This document shows, piece after piece, positions 50,101 to 62,159 of a stretch of DNA of 64,000 bases (within the stretch, counting starts at the first letter, position 1; every line of letters starts with the position of its first letter). The DNA comes from Aotearoamyces nothofagi (taxonomy: Eukaryota; Ascomycota; Leotiomycetes; Leotiales; Tympanidaceae), in NCBI GenBank assembly GCA_015345905.1, contig JADDTR010000009.1, positions 496,001 through 560,000 on the forward strand, read 5' to 3'. The notes under the pieces were generated by a model. It searched no databases and was not told the DNA's origin. It was given only the letters and a program-made list of their open reading frames with translations. The position numbers and the translations under genes were made by a program.

Positions 50101-53100
50101 TGGAATACTTTGTACCGTCCCGGCAATGGGGATATTTACTATCATTGGACATAGCAATGCGGTGCCAAAGGAGACATGGCATGGCACGAGGTGATGTTGA
50201 ATGAGGTCGGCAGGGACACGGGTTGCCGATACCACAGTGACCGCTGTTATCTATGCATGCATGTAACGTATGGCGTGTTGCACAAAATCAAGTTGGGGAG
50301 CGTACAGATATTCTCCCTATATCTTCCCTGACCTCATCAGTAGTTCACGAAACCAAAAATGAATTATCAGCTTTGTCGTCCATCTCGTCATCAGTGATGG
50401 CTTTCTCGACAGAGCTGAAGAGTTACAGGGTGTTGGTCTTGCCGGACGGCAAGTACTCGCAGGACAGTTCGACCAACATTCAAGGAATAGATAGTACAGA
50501 GATCTTTTTGATAAGTATCTGCCTTCCCACAAGGAACTAGGTTGCGTCTGGATGCCGATACGGAGCAAGGTAGAGTACATTTGTGATAGTGAGTGCATAT
50601 GCACTTAGTAGGCGTGCACAACACACCTAACTACATCTTGACGTTTCTTCTGGTTTCTACTAACCCGATCAGCAACGGCAGATGCTTCAATTGCATACAC
50701 GAGCTCCTCTGCGCCTCTTGGAAGCCTGGTTTGGTAGCTGTCCCATGCTGGAGGAATGTGACGATATACATGACATGTTGACGATGACATTCTCGCTCAT
50801 GATAAGTCATCTGTCGACAATGATAAACGATATCCAAGAGGCCATCTCAAGAGTGATATCGTCCATGCTGCACGAACCCATGGACTGAAACAGAACTACT
50901 CTACACCGTATTATGTTATGTATACCTTTCTCTCCTACTCGAAGAATGTCGGGATGGGATCATCGGCAATCACCCTCTCTCGCGAATCAAACGTATAGAT
51001 AGATCCTTGGGTTCAAACCATCTCCCGCGGCGACAAATCATGAATGCCGTAGCGGATGGATGGTGCATATCGGGCCCGGATATCTCTAGGACTAGAGGAG
51101 ACGACCTGCAGTGAGATGGCCTCAATTCCATGTAGTAGCCGGAACACGGCATTTCATAACTTTATACTACATGTCTTCGATCAGAACCTTAACAGGTAAT
51201 TTAGAACGATGAAGCCATGTGGTGGTGGCTGAAGAGCGGTTGAGTATCGGCCTGTACGAAAATGTTCCTTGGTATCTGGAACTGTCGTACTGCATAGTAC
51301 AGTATGAAGCAAGAGCCACCCATCCAGGTATGCCCGCACAGGACGGAGATAAGATACCATGTACAGTAGCAAGTCCAGTATTAATCAATTACTCTCCTAG
51401 CCTTCCTGGCCTTTCTAGAAAAGCAGGTACCTTGCCACGCACCTGAGCCCATATTAAGCCTCCACAAACTGAAGATAGAGTTCTACGCGACCTGGACTCG
51501 GCAGCAGTGGCGACGATGGAAGGATTGCTGCCACGTTCTTTGATCCTTCCTCTAGAAGCGATCTATCATTTTTCATCTTCCAGCAGTTCGAAGTGATCTC
51601 CCCGTGATCAGCTCAAATGACCAAACACTTCTGAGCTTATCAACACCGTAGAATGAAGACTCATTCCCACAATCTGATCAATCGTGCTACTGTTTGCGCT
51701 CTCGCCAGCAGGACTGTATTGCTTTTCGAAATTCCATAATCATCTCAGTCGGACGAAGGATTGCGACACTTTATTTGACTCGAGGGGTCCGTGTCTACCT
51801 TGTTGGTGCTATCCTCTCAGGTCGAATACATGCCGTGCTCGCTACGATGGAACGGCTGCCACCGTATATTTCCCTCACGACATCACGAAGCCATTATCCC
51901 CCTCGCAGATTTTATTGATGGTACATAAAGTCCCATGTGGAGACAGCGGTGATTGTCCCGTGTTCTCGATGTCCAGGTCGCGCCCGCTACTCCACTACTC
52001 CACAACTGTCGCGAAGAAGAAGAGATCGTCATCAAATTGCGGGAAGCCGCTCGAAAGACGGCACGCACTGCAACTACTACTCGGCGAAGTCTGAGATTCA
52101 GCACTGGTTTCCACGGCCAGATTTCCCAAACTGGACAACCACTATGGAGCGTACGTATGCCACGGCAGTCTGCTTTCTTACACTCACCCATACGAAAAGA
52201 TCGAGGGCTGGCACGGAGAGCACAGTACGGAGCGGAGTCCATACTCTGTTCTATGTCGAGAAACGAGAAACATTGCCCGGCGCTATATCTTGATTTCTTT
52301 TACGTTACACATTGAAGCTGCAAGCAACCTACTCTTTCATTTTATCTCATCTCAATTCCCACGTGCTCCCATCTCTGTCTTACCAGCTCAGAGTTAACGT
52401 TAACCGACATATCGTACAAGTACAAGGACGACACATCTGTACGACAGTCAAGACAGCTGGAGACTGTAGACAAGACACAGTCCCGCAATCGCAAGGGACC
52501 TCGTCCTTGATGTTTCAGCCTTGCAACAAGCATAACGCGCTGCCAGGGCATCCTTCGTCCTCCCAGTGCTCGACTCCAGTTATCCGGGTCCGGAGGACAT
52601 TGCAGAAGACTCCATCTGCGTAGTCTACCCAGCTCCAGTACCATCCGCATAATCAAATCGCCTCCTCCCAGTATCACTTTGACTGGCATTGCGTGGACGC
52701 GCGCGCACCCTCCTTTCCGTTCGGGCTGAACTCTGGACTGAGCCACTTCACCCGTCCGAACGTCTCGTCCTCAGCAGACAATACCCTTCGACGTCTTCTG
52801 GCAATTGACACATGGTTGACTGGGACCACCTATGAGGCTACCATGGCAACTATAGTTTTCCGTCCCGCACCATCGGTTTCAGATCTGCAGGACTTGGGAT
52901 TCCGCCAATCGAATTAAGCCCGATTACTTTCTCGGCCCTTCCCCTACCGAGCTCGGCGAATCCTTCCGCTGTAGCTTGCTGGCCTCATTCAACAGGCACC
53001 TCATTCTCTCCTTTCTTTCTCCTTTCAGGTCCGAAGGAAGCGTTGCTTGAAATTGGACCAGGGATTTGAGGTCGAGGTCTGTTCTGAGGTCAGTACGAAG

Positions 53101-54907
53101 CCGAAGAATGTTCCTTGATGCCAAAGCACGGACTTGAACTAGCAGATCTTATTGATGTTCTCGGGCCATGCCGACCGAGAGGATCGAGCGGGGATGCCTT
53201 TTTTTTCTCTCGCCAGCCTCCGCAGCTACTGATAACCCCATCGCCATGAGATTGATGAGATTGATTTCGATGTGCCATTTGGTTGAATAATAACGGTTGC
53301 ATCTTGATCGTTATTGATCATCAACCAAATCGAATGCCGCTTTTCTCGATACCGTATACTATTCATGAATTCACGTTTGAATCGTAGCCTCTCTATCCCA
53401 GTATCCAGTAATTTTCGCCCGCCCTATTCTATATAACGCTGAACTATAAGTCTATATAATGTCATGTATTGGATACAGAGAATAAGCACGAAGGATATAG
53501 ACTGTTCTCTGCTATCCTCTAAGCAAAGGTCCTCCGCATCAACGAACAAGACGTCGATAGACGCAACCACAAAAGTTAGTCTCGTGGATGCGATAGATCG
53601 AAAAGCACAGGGGCGTGCTGGTGTAGCTTAGAAGCACTCGCAGGGCTTAGCTAGGACGAGACTCACAGCGAACGATTTCGAGGCGACGGAAAAATGACAT
53701 GTGTGAGATTACAGTTTTGTTGTTAATTGCCTTGCGGACTTCAGAGGCCGTAGTTGCTCACTGTGAGTGGTTAGGGCGGCAAAAAGGGGCATGATCTATC
53801 CAAGACTCGCTCATACAGCAGCGGGTATCCAACGACCCATCCCAACGACGCTTGAGAACCCAGAGGTCCCGTCTGCGATATGCGGGATCGGGTATCCGAG
53901 AGGCGTGATTGACAGACAGTCTCGCTGGATGAGCATTTCACTCGCTAGGTGTAGTATGCCGACGACAGCAAGCGCGCAGAAAGATTCCCTTGCGTAGTAT
54001 GTGAAGGGAAAAAATGACTTTTTTTTGAATGCCTAGATATAATCGAATCGAACACTTAGATATGTCGTATATATCAACTAGTCTAGCTGTGATGTATCAT
54101 ATGTATATACCCTCAGAAAAATGATTAGAGGACCATGTAATTAGTACGAGAGCTCAGAAATTCGATAGGGTATGGTTTATGAAGAAAAGAAGATGGGGGT
54201 TTTATAATATATTTGTCTCCTAATGTATTATAAGCATATCTCTCTCTCTCCCTCCGTGGAAGATAAACCGGCGGTTTGATAGCCGAAAGACGAAGTCTCT
54301 TATCAGATCAGACGAGACCTCAAGGTGCCAGCTACCCCGCTATACAATCGCAGCATGTCGTTAACCATAACTGATAAAACCACCGCATCTTTCACAGCGC
54401 TCTATCACCCCGGCTCCTCTCACTCTCCCTATATATATATATACAATTGCAACATCTACCATCCAGATGCCGTGCGACACGTTTCCATTCTTCCGAAGAC
54501 GCGTGCGTGGAGCCTTATACTTGGCACCTCTGATCCTCGCCATGAAGCGGCTAATGACGTGCTTGTGATGGGCATCAGACGGGGCCGCGTCCGCCAAACC
54601 GAGACGGTCACGTGCGCTGATGGAATCCTGTCTCGGGGGATGGGGGATGGTGGTGAAGCCAGCCCGGTCCCACCTGGGCGGTGCTCTGGGGGTAACATCG
54701 ACGCTCATCGGCCATAACCATGAGATTGTGCATTCAGCGGGCGTTCTTGCGCCATGCCGGGCTCTTGGATGTTGCTTCTTGGATATATATTTCCGCACGC
54801 CCCGTTTCCTCTTGGTTATGCAGGTTGTTCGTTCGTTTGGACTCGGCGATCGGGTCTCGTTGGATCGCAATATAAGAAAGCCAGATAAATACCGGTACTA
54901 ATCGGCC
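47166..54907. other. 7.7-kb gene-poor region
   Basis: No gene can be supported with confidence. 47166-48900 is the GC-rich promoter side of the RING-PH-VWA gene, with a TACAGTA patch near 47764-47800 and a GCTGTTTGCTGCTT repeat near 48205-48245. 49200-53700 has ordinary base composition but only short frames. Notable are a perfect inverted repeat at 50039-50093 and a possible spliced gene near 50520-50890. 53950-54450 is AT-rich with CT and TA microsatellites (about 54240 and 54432). The right end is the promoter of the flavin monooxygenase. Confidence 0.5.
50039..50093. repeat. Perfect 14-bp inverted repeat (hairpin)
   Basis: GAATAACCGTACCT at 50039-50052 is mirrored exactly by AGGTACGGTTATTC at 50080-50093, with a 27-nt loop. 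C-rich sequence on the left and G-rich sequence on the right extend the symmetry loosely. It may be a remnant of two transposon termini or a regulatory hairpin. Confidence 0.7.
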
Positions 54908-56311
54908 ATGGCGACGCAGACGCTCCCGACACGTCCTGCAGCCCCAGCTTCGACAGATCCTCAAGTATACTCTTCTCATCATGACAAATTCACCAAGGAA
55001 GGTCTCCCAACTTCAGCGGAAGGCTGGCTTGATCGAGCCCGTGCCGTATCAGCCATCCTAGCCGAAGATGCCACAGCACGGGATATTGAGAACAAATCAC
55101 CACGTGCAGAAGTATCCCTTCTGAAGAGTTCCGGATTATTGAAAATCCTCGGTCCAAAGAAGTATGGCGGTGGTGAGCAGAATTGGGATATTGCATACAA
55201 AGTAATCCGAGAGGTTGCTAAGGGAGACGGAAGTATCGGGATGCTTCTAGGCTACCACATCTTGTGGAGCACGACTGCAAACCTTGTCGGGACTGAGGAA
55301 CAGAAGGAGAGGATCCAGAAATTGATTATCGAGAATAATTACTTCGTTGGAGGTGAGCGGTGTCACGTGTAGAAGCCTGGATCATATGACTGATTAGCTG
55401 CAGGCGCGGTTAATCCTAGAGACAACGATTTGAAGGCCATAGATAAAGGCGACCATCTGGTTTTCATTGGAGCCAAGAATTTCAATACTGGTGGTGTGAT
55501 TTCGGACCTTACTATCCTCGAAGGTGTGCTGGAAGGTACAGACAAACACATCTTCACTATCGTCCCTACCAAGCAACCGGGCATCCAGTTTGCCGTAAGT
55601 ATATCTCACCCCCATGCCAGAAACCAAACTAAGCTCTCCAAGCACAACTGGAACAACGTCGGTCTCCGCCTCACCGAGTCCGGCTCCGTCAAGATAGACA
55701 ACATCCCAGTCCCCTGGACCGACGCCTTCGGCTGGGATGTACAAACCAAGACCCCGCTGCCCATCCTCTCCGCGCCCTTCGCCAGCCTTCTGCTGCCCAC
55801 GATCCAGCACGTCTTCTCCAATTTCTACCTCGGCATCGCGCTCGGCTCGCTGTCCTTCTCGGCCAAATACACGGCCACATCAACGCGCGCCTGGCCCTTC
55901 GGCGGCGAGAACAAGCCGTCCGCCACCGACGAGTTCTACATCCTCGAGCGCTATGGCAATTTCTTCGCGCACCTCCGTGCTGCAGAAGCACTCGCCGACC
56001 GCACCGGCCAGGAGCTGAGCGACGTGTATCGCAGGCATGGTGCCGCGAGAGATGTCAGTGCCAGGGCGAGAGGCGAGGTCGCCGAGTGGGTTGCCAGTGC
56101 TAAGGTCGTGACGACGGATACGGCGCTGAGGGTCACTGCGGGCGTCTTCGAGGTCACGGGATCGAGGGCTACGGCGAGGGGCGTTGGGCTGGATCGCTTC
56201 TGGAGAGATGTTAGGACGCATACCCTACACGATCCAGTGGCGTACAAGAATAGGGAGCTGGGGAGGTATGCTTTGCTTGATGAGGTCCCGACGCCGACTT
56301 GGTATACCTAG
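54908..56311 (+). CDS. Flavin-dependent monooxygenase of the acyl-CoA dehydrogenase fold (DszC/SfnB-like)
   Basis: Three exons: 54908-55352, 55404-55594 and 55643-56311, giving 434 aa. The N-terminal helical domain (WLDRARAVSAILAEDATARD, VSLLKSSGLLKILGPKKYGG) is followed by GDGSIGMLLGYHILWS, AVNPRDND and GAKNFNTGGVISD, then the C-terminal four-helix domain (TIQHVFSNFYLGIALGSLSFSAKYT, VTAGVFEVTGSRATARG, FWRDVRTHTLHDPVAYK). This last set, with the HTLHDP motif, is typical of the FMNH2-dependent group that includes DszC and SfnB/SfnC, enzymes that oxygenate sulfur or nitrogen compounds. The catalytic Glu of true acyl-CoA dehydrogenases is not evident. The 48-nt second intron is stop-free and a multiple of three. 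It probably needs a separate flavin reductase. The substrate is unknown. Confidence 0.88.
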
Positions 56312-56438
56312 ATGTCTTGATGATGGGATTGGAGTTGCAATGAATTTGGGATTTGTAGTAGAGTCCTAGCTAATAAGAGGTGAGAACAACATATCTGCCA
56401 AGAGCCAAAGATCTGTCAGGGCCTCAAATCAAATAAGC

Positions 56439-59002
56439 TTAGTAAAATCTCTGCTGCTCCGAAAAACTCATTTCTACAGACGCTTGATCTGCAAGCATGA
56501 TTTCATTCAAAAACATCCAGTCGTCCATCATGTTTTCTACCGGTTGAAAGCTCATCGCCGAAGACTCGTCACCTCCAGCGTATTGGTGTATAGGATCTGG
56601 TCTATTTGCTTGTGATGGATAATCTAACGAGTCCACCTTGGCAACACGACTCCCAGCTTGTCCGCTGCTCGAGTTCAACAATCCAGACTTGCTCGACGCG
56701 AGCTCTCTTTGCATCTCTCGAATGAATTCTGGAGTAGGTGCTTGCCCGTGAACAGCTTCGCGAGCTTCCCATGCCTTGACTACCAGATTCAACATCGCTA
56801 TGTGCATTGCACTCTTTTTAGTGTTCTTCAGGTGCACACTTTTGAAGTGTGTTCCGTCAATGGACTCGTTAATCTGTCGCCAGGCCTGGTCGACTATTTC
56901 GCCACTTGTCCGAACACGGAGTTCACTCAGTAGGTATATGTACCCATCAACTGGAACATTGATGTTGGTGTACCACAAAAACCGCGTTAGTATGTTGCTT
57001 GATTGAGCGATGTTGTGGCATTCCAGCATTTTCAGACTCCAAGAGAAGAGCAGATCTTTCTCAGTGATGGACATTGATGTACCGCGATCTGGTAAGAGGC
57101 GTGGATGATGTACAATTAGCCTCATTTTGCATATCGTCAATCTTGTCCTAATAACCGCGAGCTGCTGTATAGGTATCATGGATTCGCAATATCTCAGATA
57201 CTTTTGTTCAAGGAGAACTTCAAGCTCATCGATCGCCTTGCCTTTAGCAGCACGTGACACAGCTGGAGTGCTCAGTTCGTACCAAGTACCATCAAATCCC
57301 GGCTTTGATCGAGTTTTGCGGAGAAACTCTGCGATCTCGCATCTAGTCAGGAAGAATATCATTTCTGTAGCTCCCGAATGCTCTAACGGTGGCTCTCGCA
57401 TATCTTGATATAACTCTGCATCGTTGATATTTAAAGGCAGTCTAACTCTCCAATGATGGGGCAATGACGATGTGCTGGCACCAGAAATTTCTGCTATTCG
57501 ACTATCAAAGAGGATAGTTTGCCACCAAAGCCTTCGACGTATTTCTGCTTCAAATGGAAGGAGACGCGCGTCTTCGCGATGAAGTCCCATTCGCTGTGCA
57601 ATACGAACAGCAAGTCCAGTGAGAGAGAAGAGTGATCTTGGATCTATCTTGAACGACAGGGTATGCTGTGCTAATTTAGTGAAGCTTCAATAACGGGCGT
57701 GATGGAGCGTCTAATTTCATCTAGTTGAGCTTTTTTGTTTATGGAAATAACTTACCAAGAACAATATGAACGCTTGAAGTACGATGATATCCGAAGTCCT
57801 CAGAAAGCCAGCATTGACCAACGCTTTTCTGGCTCCGGATTGGTACTTTGCCAATAAAACCACTTTATCTTCTCCAAACATACTCATACACTCTGAATCG
57901 GTCAGAGAGACCACAGCAAACGTATATATTGCAAACATCAACGCTTCTAGTCCCTTTTGCACATTCCCAAGATCTGCACTTGCCTCGAATATCTGTTGCT
58001 GAATTGTAGGTGCATGAAATACCCTGACCAAAGGGTAAACATTGTCTAGGAATGCCTGCCATAGCCTAAAAATATGCAATGGCTGAGGATGAAGTGCCGT
58101 AATTTCGGTAGTGGTTGTTTGCGACCCGAACAACAAACTTTCCGCATCATTGGAGTACATTGTATCATAAGTAGTAGTTATTGGGGCCTCATCTATCTCA
58201 TCTTCAGATGAACCTCGAAGAACCTCTTCGGTGTCACGAAACTATCAAGCTACATTAGCTCTGGAGACCCATGAAATGGAACAATGATTGGACTGCACTA
58301 GAAATATAAAGGCGTTTCGGAGTGACAAAGCTAAATGCACGAAAGAATTTAATCGACGTATATTAAGGATTCGAAATGATTTCACGCTTAGATATATCAA
58401 GGACAGACTGCTGAAGGAATATAATGAACTGACCTCATCATTCACAGCTGTCCACTCACCCCTATCTGGGTCAGCGATTCCCATGCCGGGCTATGCGGAA
58501 CTTACTTCTTGAGCTCTGATTGTACATCCTTCTCCTTCGGCATATCCATTTGTGAGTCTTGACACGGATTGCTATTATTGTCACGCCCCTCTGGGCTTTG
58601 GTTGGTTCTCCTACCCATATTGGAACTGTCGCCACCAATAGCGTCGATATCAGCACCATAGCTTCTCAACGCCACCTCGTAACGTTTCAAACGAGCAAGA
58701 AGCTCCCCCTCAGGAAATCTTTTCTTCCTGGTACAAGGATTCAAAGAGGGAGATACACACTCGATATGAGCTTTTAAGCAATTGGAACACGGCTTTCCCC
58801 TGTCACACTTTACCTTACGCTGGTGACATAATACACAGGTTGGACTTTTGCGTCTTTTTGAAGCTCCTCCTGCACCACCCTGTGCTGAGGGGTTAAGGCC
58901 CATTCCTATTGCTGACATGACAAAAGTCGGACTCGGGCTCGAGCAATCAATTGATAGTGGATATGAAGACGGGCGTAGTAAGGGGTCCGTTGCCCAATTC
59001 AT
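56439..59002 (-). CDS. Zn(II)2Cys6 transcription factor
   Basis: Modelled as four exons on the minus strand: 58506-59002, 58434-58461, 57756-58241 and 56439-57665, giving 745 aa. The zinc cluster is complete: C56, C59, C66, C72, C75 and C82 (CVLCHQRKVKC, CSNCLKAHIEC), preceded by the basic SKRRKSPT. The fungal regulatory domain (Fungal_trans type) spans about 200-500, with PLHIFRLWQAFLDNVYPLVR, LFSLTGLAVRIAQRMGLHRE and the signature EAEIRRRLWWQT. A start at 58918 (MSAIGMGLNP) is possible. The 28-nt second exon (GEWTAVNDE) and its flanking introns are the weakest part of the model. The gene is divergent from the MFS exporter and tail to tail with the monooxygenase, so it is probably the local pathway regulator. 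Confidence 0.88.
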
Positions 59003-59432
59003 TTAGGTCAGAATCGCTTGATGTCCAGCAGCTGGAAATCTTGACGACATTGGACTCAGAATAACAGTTCAGCTTGTTAGCTATCGTTAAATATAGAAAT
59101 CGATTCAACCGGAGAGAAATCCTAATCAGAGCGTAATGAATGTTTGCGTCGGCGAAATATTTGTGTGTAGTGGGAGGATGGATGAGATATTCGGAAAATA
59201 GATGTTTCCGTTAGCGTGGTTCGGGCTCGAGAGCAGCTTTTGGGCCCGAGACGCACCGTGAGACAGCTCTGGACGGAAACAGAGGGAAATCCAATCCCCC
59301 ATTGTATGGAATCTTACCTGCAAATTGTCCGAGTTGCTACTGTAGATATCTAATATATATACTGCCCTATGCTCATGCTCAAAATGTCATCTACTTCTCT
59401 TCATTACATCGCTAGGCGACTTGATTACAACA
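59003..59432. promoter_or_regulatory. Divergent promoter, transcription factor / MFS exporter
   Basis: 430 bp between the two start codons. A TATATATA sequence at about 59352-59361 lies about 75 bp upstream of the MFS start and fits its core promoter. The inverted CGG site sits roughly midway. Confidence 0.5.
59192..59210. promoter_or_regulatory. Inverted CGG-N13-CCG candidate operator
   Basis: CGGAAAATAGATGTTTCCG is an inverted repeat (CGGAAA, 7-nt centre, TTTCCG) in the 430-bp divergent promoter between the Zn(II)2Cys6 gene and the MFS gene. Zn(II)2Cys6 dimers typically bind CGG half-sites in inverted, direct or everted order. The half-site symmetry extends three bases beyond the CGG, which makes chance less likely. 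Confidence 0.5.
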
Positions 59433-61262
59433 ATGAGCGAAATCACCAAGACTGTTGAGAGACTTTCTACCTCGGAAAGCAAAGAATCAAATGAAGAGAA
59501 AATTATTAATTCGACGCAAGAAGAAACTACCTCCCCGACACCCACAACACAAAGTCCTGGTGACGATGAAACTCAGTATCCCGAAGGCCTTACCCTTGTA
59601 TTGATATTAGTTTCAGTCTTGTTGGCCTTGTTTCTTGTTGCGTTAGTAAGTTTACCCAGCCTTTTATAGGATGTTCATCAACTGAAAGTTTCACAGGATC
59701 GAACCATTATTGCAACCGCCATTCCTTATATTACAAACGAATTCGACTCTATAGGTGACATCGGCTGGTACGGAAGCTCTTATCTGCTCGCCAACTCCTC
59801 CGTCCAGTTACTCTTTGGGAGGATCTACAAGTTCTACCCTACCAAACGGGTCTACTTATCAGCTATTGCCATCTTTGAGGTTGGGTCCCTGATATGTGGT
59901 GCCGCGCCTAATTCGACGGCCTTGATTATTGGGCGTGCTCTTGCTGGCCTAGGCTCAGCCGGAATATTTTCGGGTGGAATGATGATTTTGATGCACATTA
60001 TCCCCTTACACAAACGACCTCTATATGCGGGATTATTTGGCGGGACCTTTGGTGTCGCTTCTGTTGCTGGCCCACTCCTGGGCGGCTGCTTCACGTGAGT
60101 TTCCTTCTATCTGCAATCAAACCATCCCGAGTTGTTGACTGTTTTATCTAGTGACAACGTGACCTGGCGATGGTGCTTTTACATCAATTTACCTCTCGGA
60201 GCCATTGCTACAGTGCTCATCGCTTTCATACTGAAACTGCCATCTCCACGAGAAGCCGGCATAACGTTTAAAGCCAAGATGAGCCAGCTCGATCCGTTAG
60301 GAACGATGTTTTTTTTACCAAGCATCATTTGCCTGATTCTGGCTTTACAATGGGGTGGTACAACATATTCTTGGAGTGATGGGCGAGTTGTTGCACTGCT
60401 CGTCATTTTTAGTGTATTCTTGATCGCCTTTATTGGAATCCAACTATGGAAAGGAGACAATGCAACAGTTCCTCCGCGGATCATTCGCCGACGTTCTATA
60501 ACTTTCGGATTTTTATACTCTTTCTGCAGCGCTGGGTCAATGATGACGCTGGCCTACTATCTCCCTATTTGGTTCCAAGCTATCAAAGGTGTTGACGCTT
60601 TTAAGTCGGGGATCATGAGCCTCCCTCTCCTCTTTTCTCTCGTTATTGCTTCGATCATCTCCGGTGCGATCACAACTCGTATTGGGTATTATGTTCCGGG
60701 TATGATATTTAGTTCTGTGCTCATGTCAATCGGTACCGGCCTCATCACGACGTTTACCCCAGATACTGGCCATGCTAAGTGGATCGGCTATCAAGTTATC
60801 TATGGCCTTGGATTAGGCTCTGGCATGCAATCAACTGGCTTGGCCGCTCAGGCTGTCCTCAAGAAATCAGATGCTTCCATCGGCATTTCTATAATGTTCT
60901 TTGGACAGCAGCTAGGTGGAGCTATTTTTGTGTCTGTTGGACAGAACCTTTTCGCTAATCATCTCGTCTCCGGCCTTGACCAGATATCGGGCATTGATGT
61001 TGCTTCAATCATGAGCACTGGAGCCACGGATATCCGAAATGCAGCCCCAGCAGAGTACCTTGATAGCATTCTATCAGCATATAACCATTCTTTAACAAAA
61101 TGCTTCGATGTAGCCGTTGCGATGTCGTGCGTTTTGATGATTGGTGCTCTGGGGATGGAGTGGAAGAATATTAAGAAAAACAAAGGTGGTCCCAGGGGGC
61201 CCAAAAACGATCCTGAGCAGGACTCGCCTGAAGAGTCTACCAAGGAATCCAGATCTGCGTGA
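59433..61262 (+). CDS. MFS multidrug/toxin efflux transporter, DHA2 (14-TM) type
   Basis: Three exons: 59433-59645, 59697-60094 and 60152-61262, giving 573 aa. A Ser/Thr-rich cytosolic N-terminus of about 55 residues precedes the first helix. Family motifs are present: [12 protein letters not shown] (motif D1 region), [13 protein letters not shown] (motif A), and [12 protein letters not shown] (antiporter motif C), followed by [13 protein letters not shown], which is diagnostic for DHA2 and aflT/tri12-like pumps. The tail is hydrophilic. It is probably a proton-coupled exporter at the plasma membrane or an internal membrane. Its divergent pairing with the Zn(II)2Cys6 gene suggests induction with the pathway. 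The transported compound is unknown. Confidence 0.93.
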
Positions 61263-62159
61263 TCTGGACCGTTCAAGTTTTGGAATGAGTATAGATAGAT
61301 AGACGTGTATTCTCGTCCTTGTAGGCGGAATCTCTATAGCTGATACTGGTGGAGGTTAGAATTCCAAGGCTCTGGGTATCCGTGGGCCGTGGCCAGCACT
61401 GTAGTAGATTAGGATAATTGGAAGCTGATAATATTTATATATGTGACCTTGTGTAATCCGCTCGCCACTTAAATATGTCCTGCCCTCCCAACATGTAAGA
61501 TTTCGAGATAAAGTGTAAATGGTATTGGATTGGAAGGGACTGGGTTTGCAGCGATTGCAAAGAAGCAGGAGGGCAGCACGTGATTCGCACGTGACTGACA
61601 TACGGTACCATTGCGATAAGATCTGTATGCTATAAAATGCAGCATCCGGTCCTCCCCGTTCCCGGGTCCATAATCCGTCAATATCGAACGACAAAGTTCC
61701 AACAGCTCACCGGGCGACCTTGGATTATTAATTTACTATCCCGTACATGATTCCTCCGTATATGGCGACCCCAAGTAACTGCTGGACCCAGGGGGTTCAT
61801 TGACACTTGCGGGTTATTGCAGGGAAATATTTAGTGTGGGGACCGAAAGAACGGGCTGTCGTGGGGCATGTGGGATTGTGGAGTGCGACAAACAAATATG
61901 CGGAGAATTCGGCCGTACGGTCTTCCGCCACGGCAATTCCAGAACACCACGACCACAGCAGCTCATTCACGGTTCCATGATACGGTAAATATGCATCCAT
62001 CATTGACTGTTGGAATATAGGTAAAGCTATATAGCTATGGGGCATAGGAAGCGAGCGCAGAAGCGTAGCGGATGTGGCCGTCTTTGAATTATCAAAAGCC
62101 TCACCTTTCTTATACATAGCCGGCACTGGATCCAACTGTATCTTCCATCTATCATAGTA
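61263..62159. other. Intergenic, promoter of the DUF3500 gene
   Basis: 0.9 kb, no supported gene. Several CGG/CCG triplets cluster at about 61888-61930 (CGGAGAATTCGGCCG and TACGGTCTTCCG). They could serve Zn(II)2Cys6 binding but do not repeat the 59192 site exactly. Confidence 0.45.

Noticed and set aside
53580-53997. Small gene on either strand (a plus-strand frame of 76 codons, or a minus-strand spliced frame starting MSFFRRLEIVR)
   Set aside because: Both strands are open over the same interval, no family is recognised, and the splice model joins frames only arbitrarily.
31220-56311. A sulfur-metabolism neighbourhood linking sconB with the DszC-like monooxygenase
   Set aside because: The two genes are over 20 kb apart with unrelated housekeeping genes between, so the shared sulfur theme is most likely coincidence.
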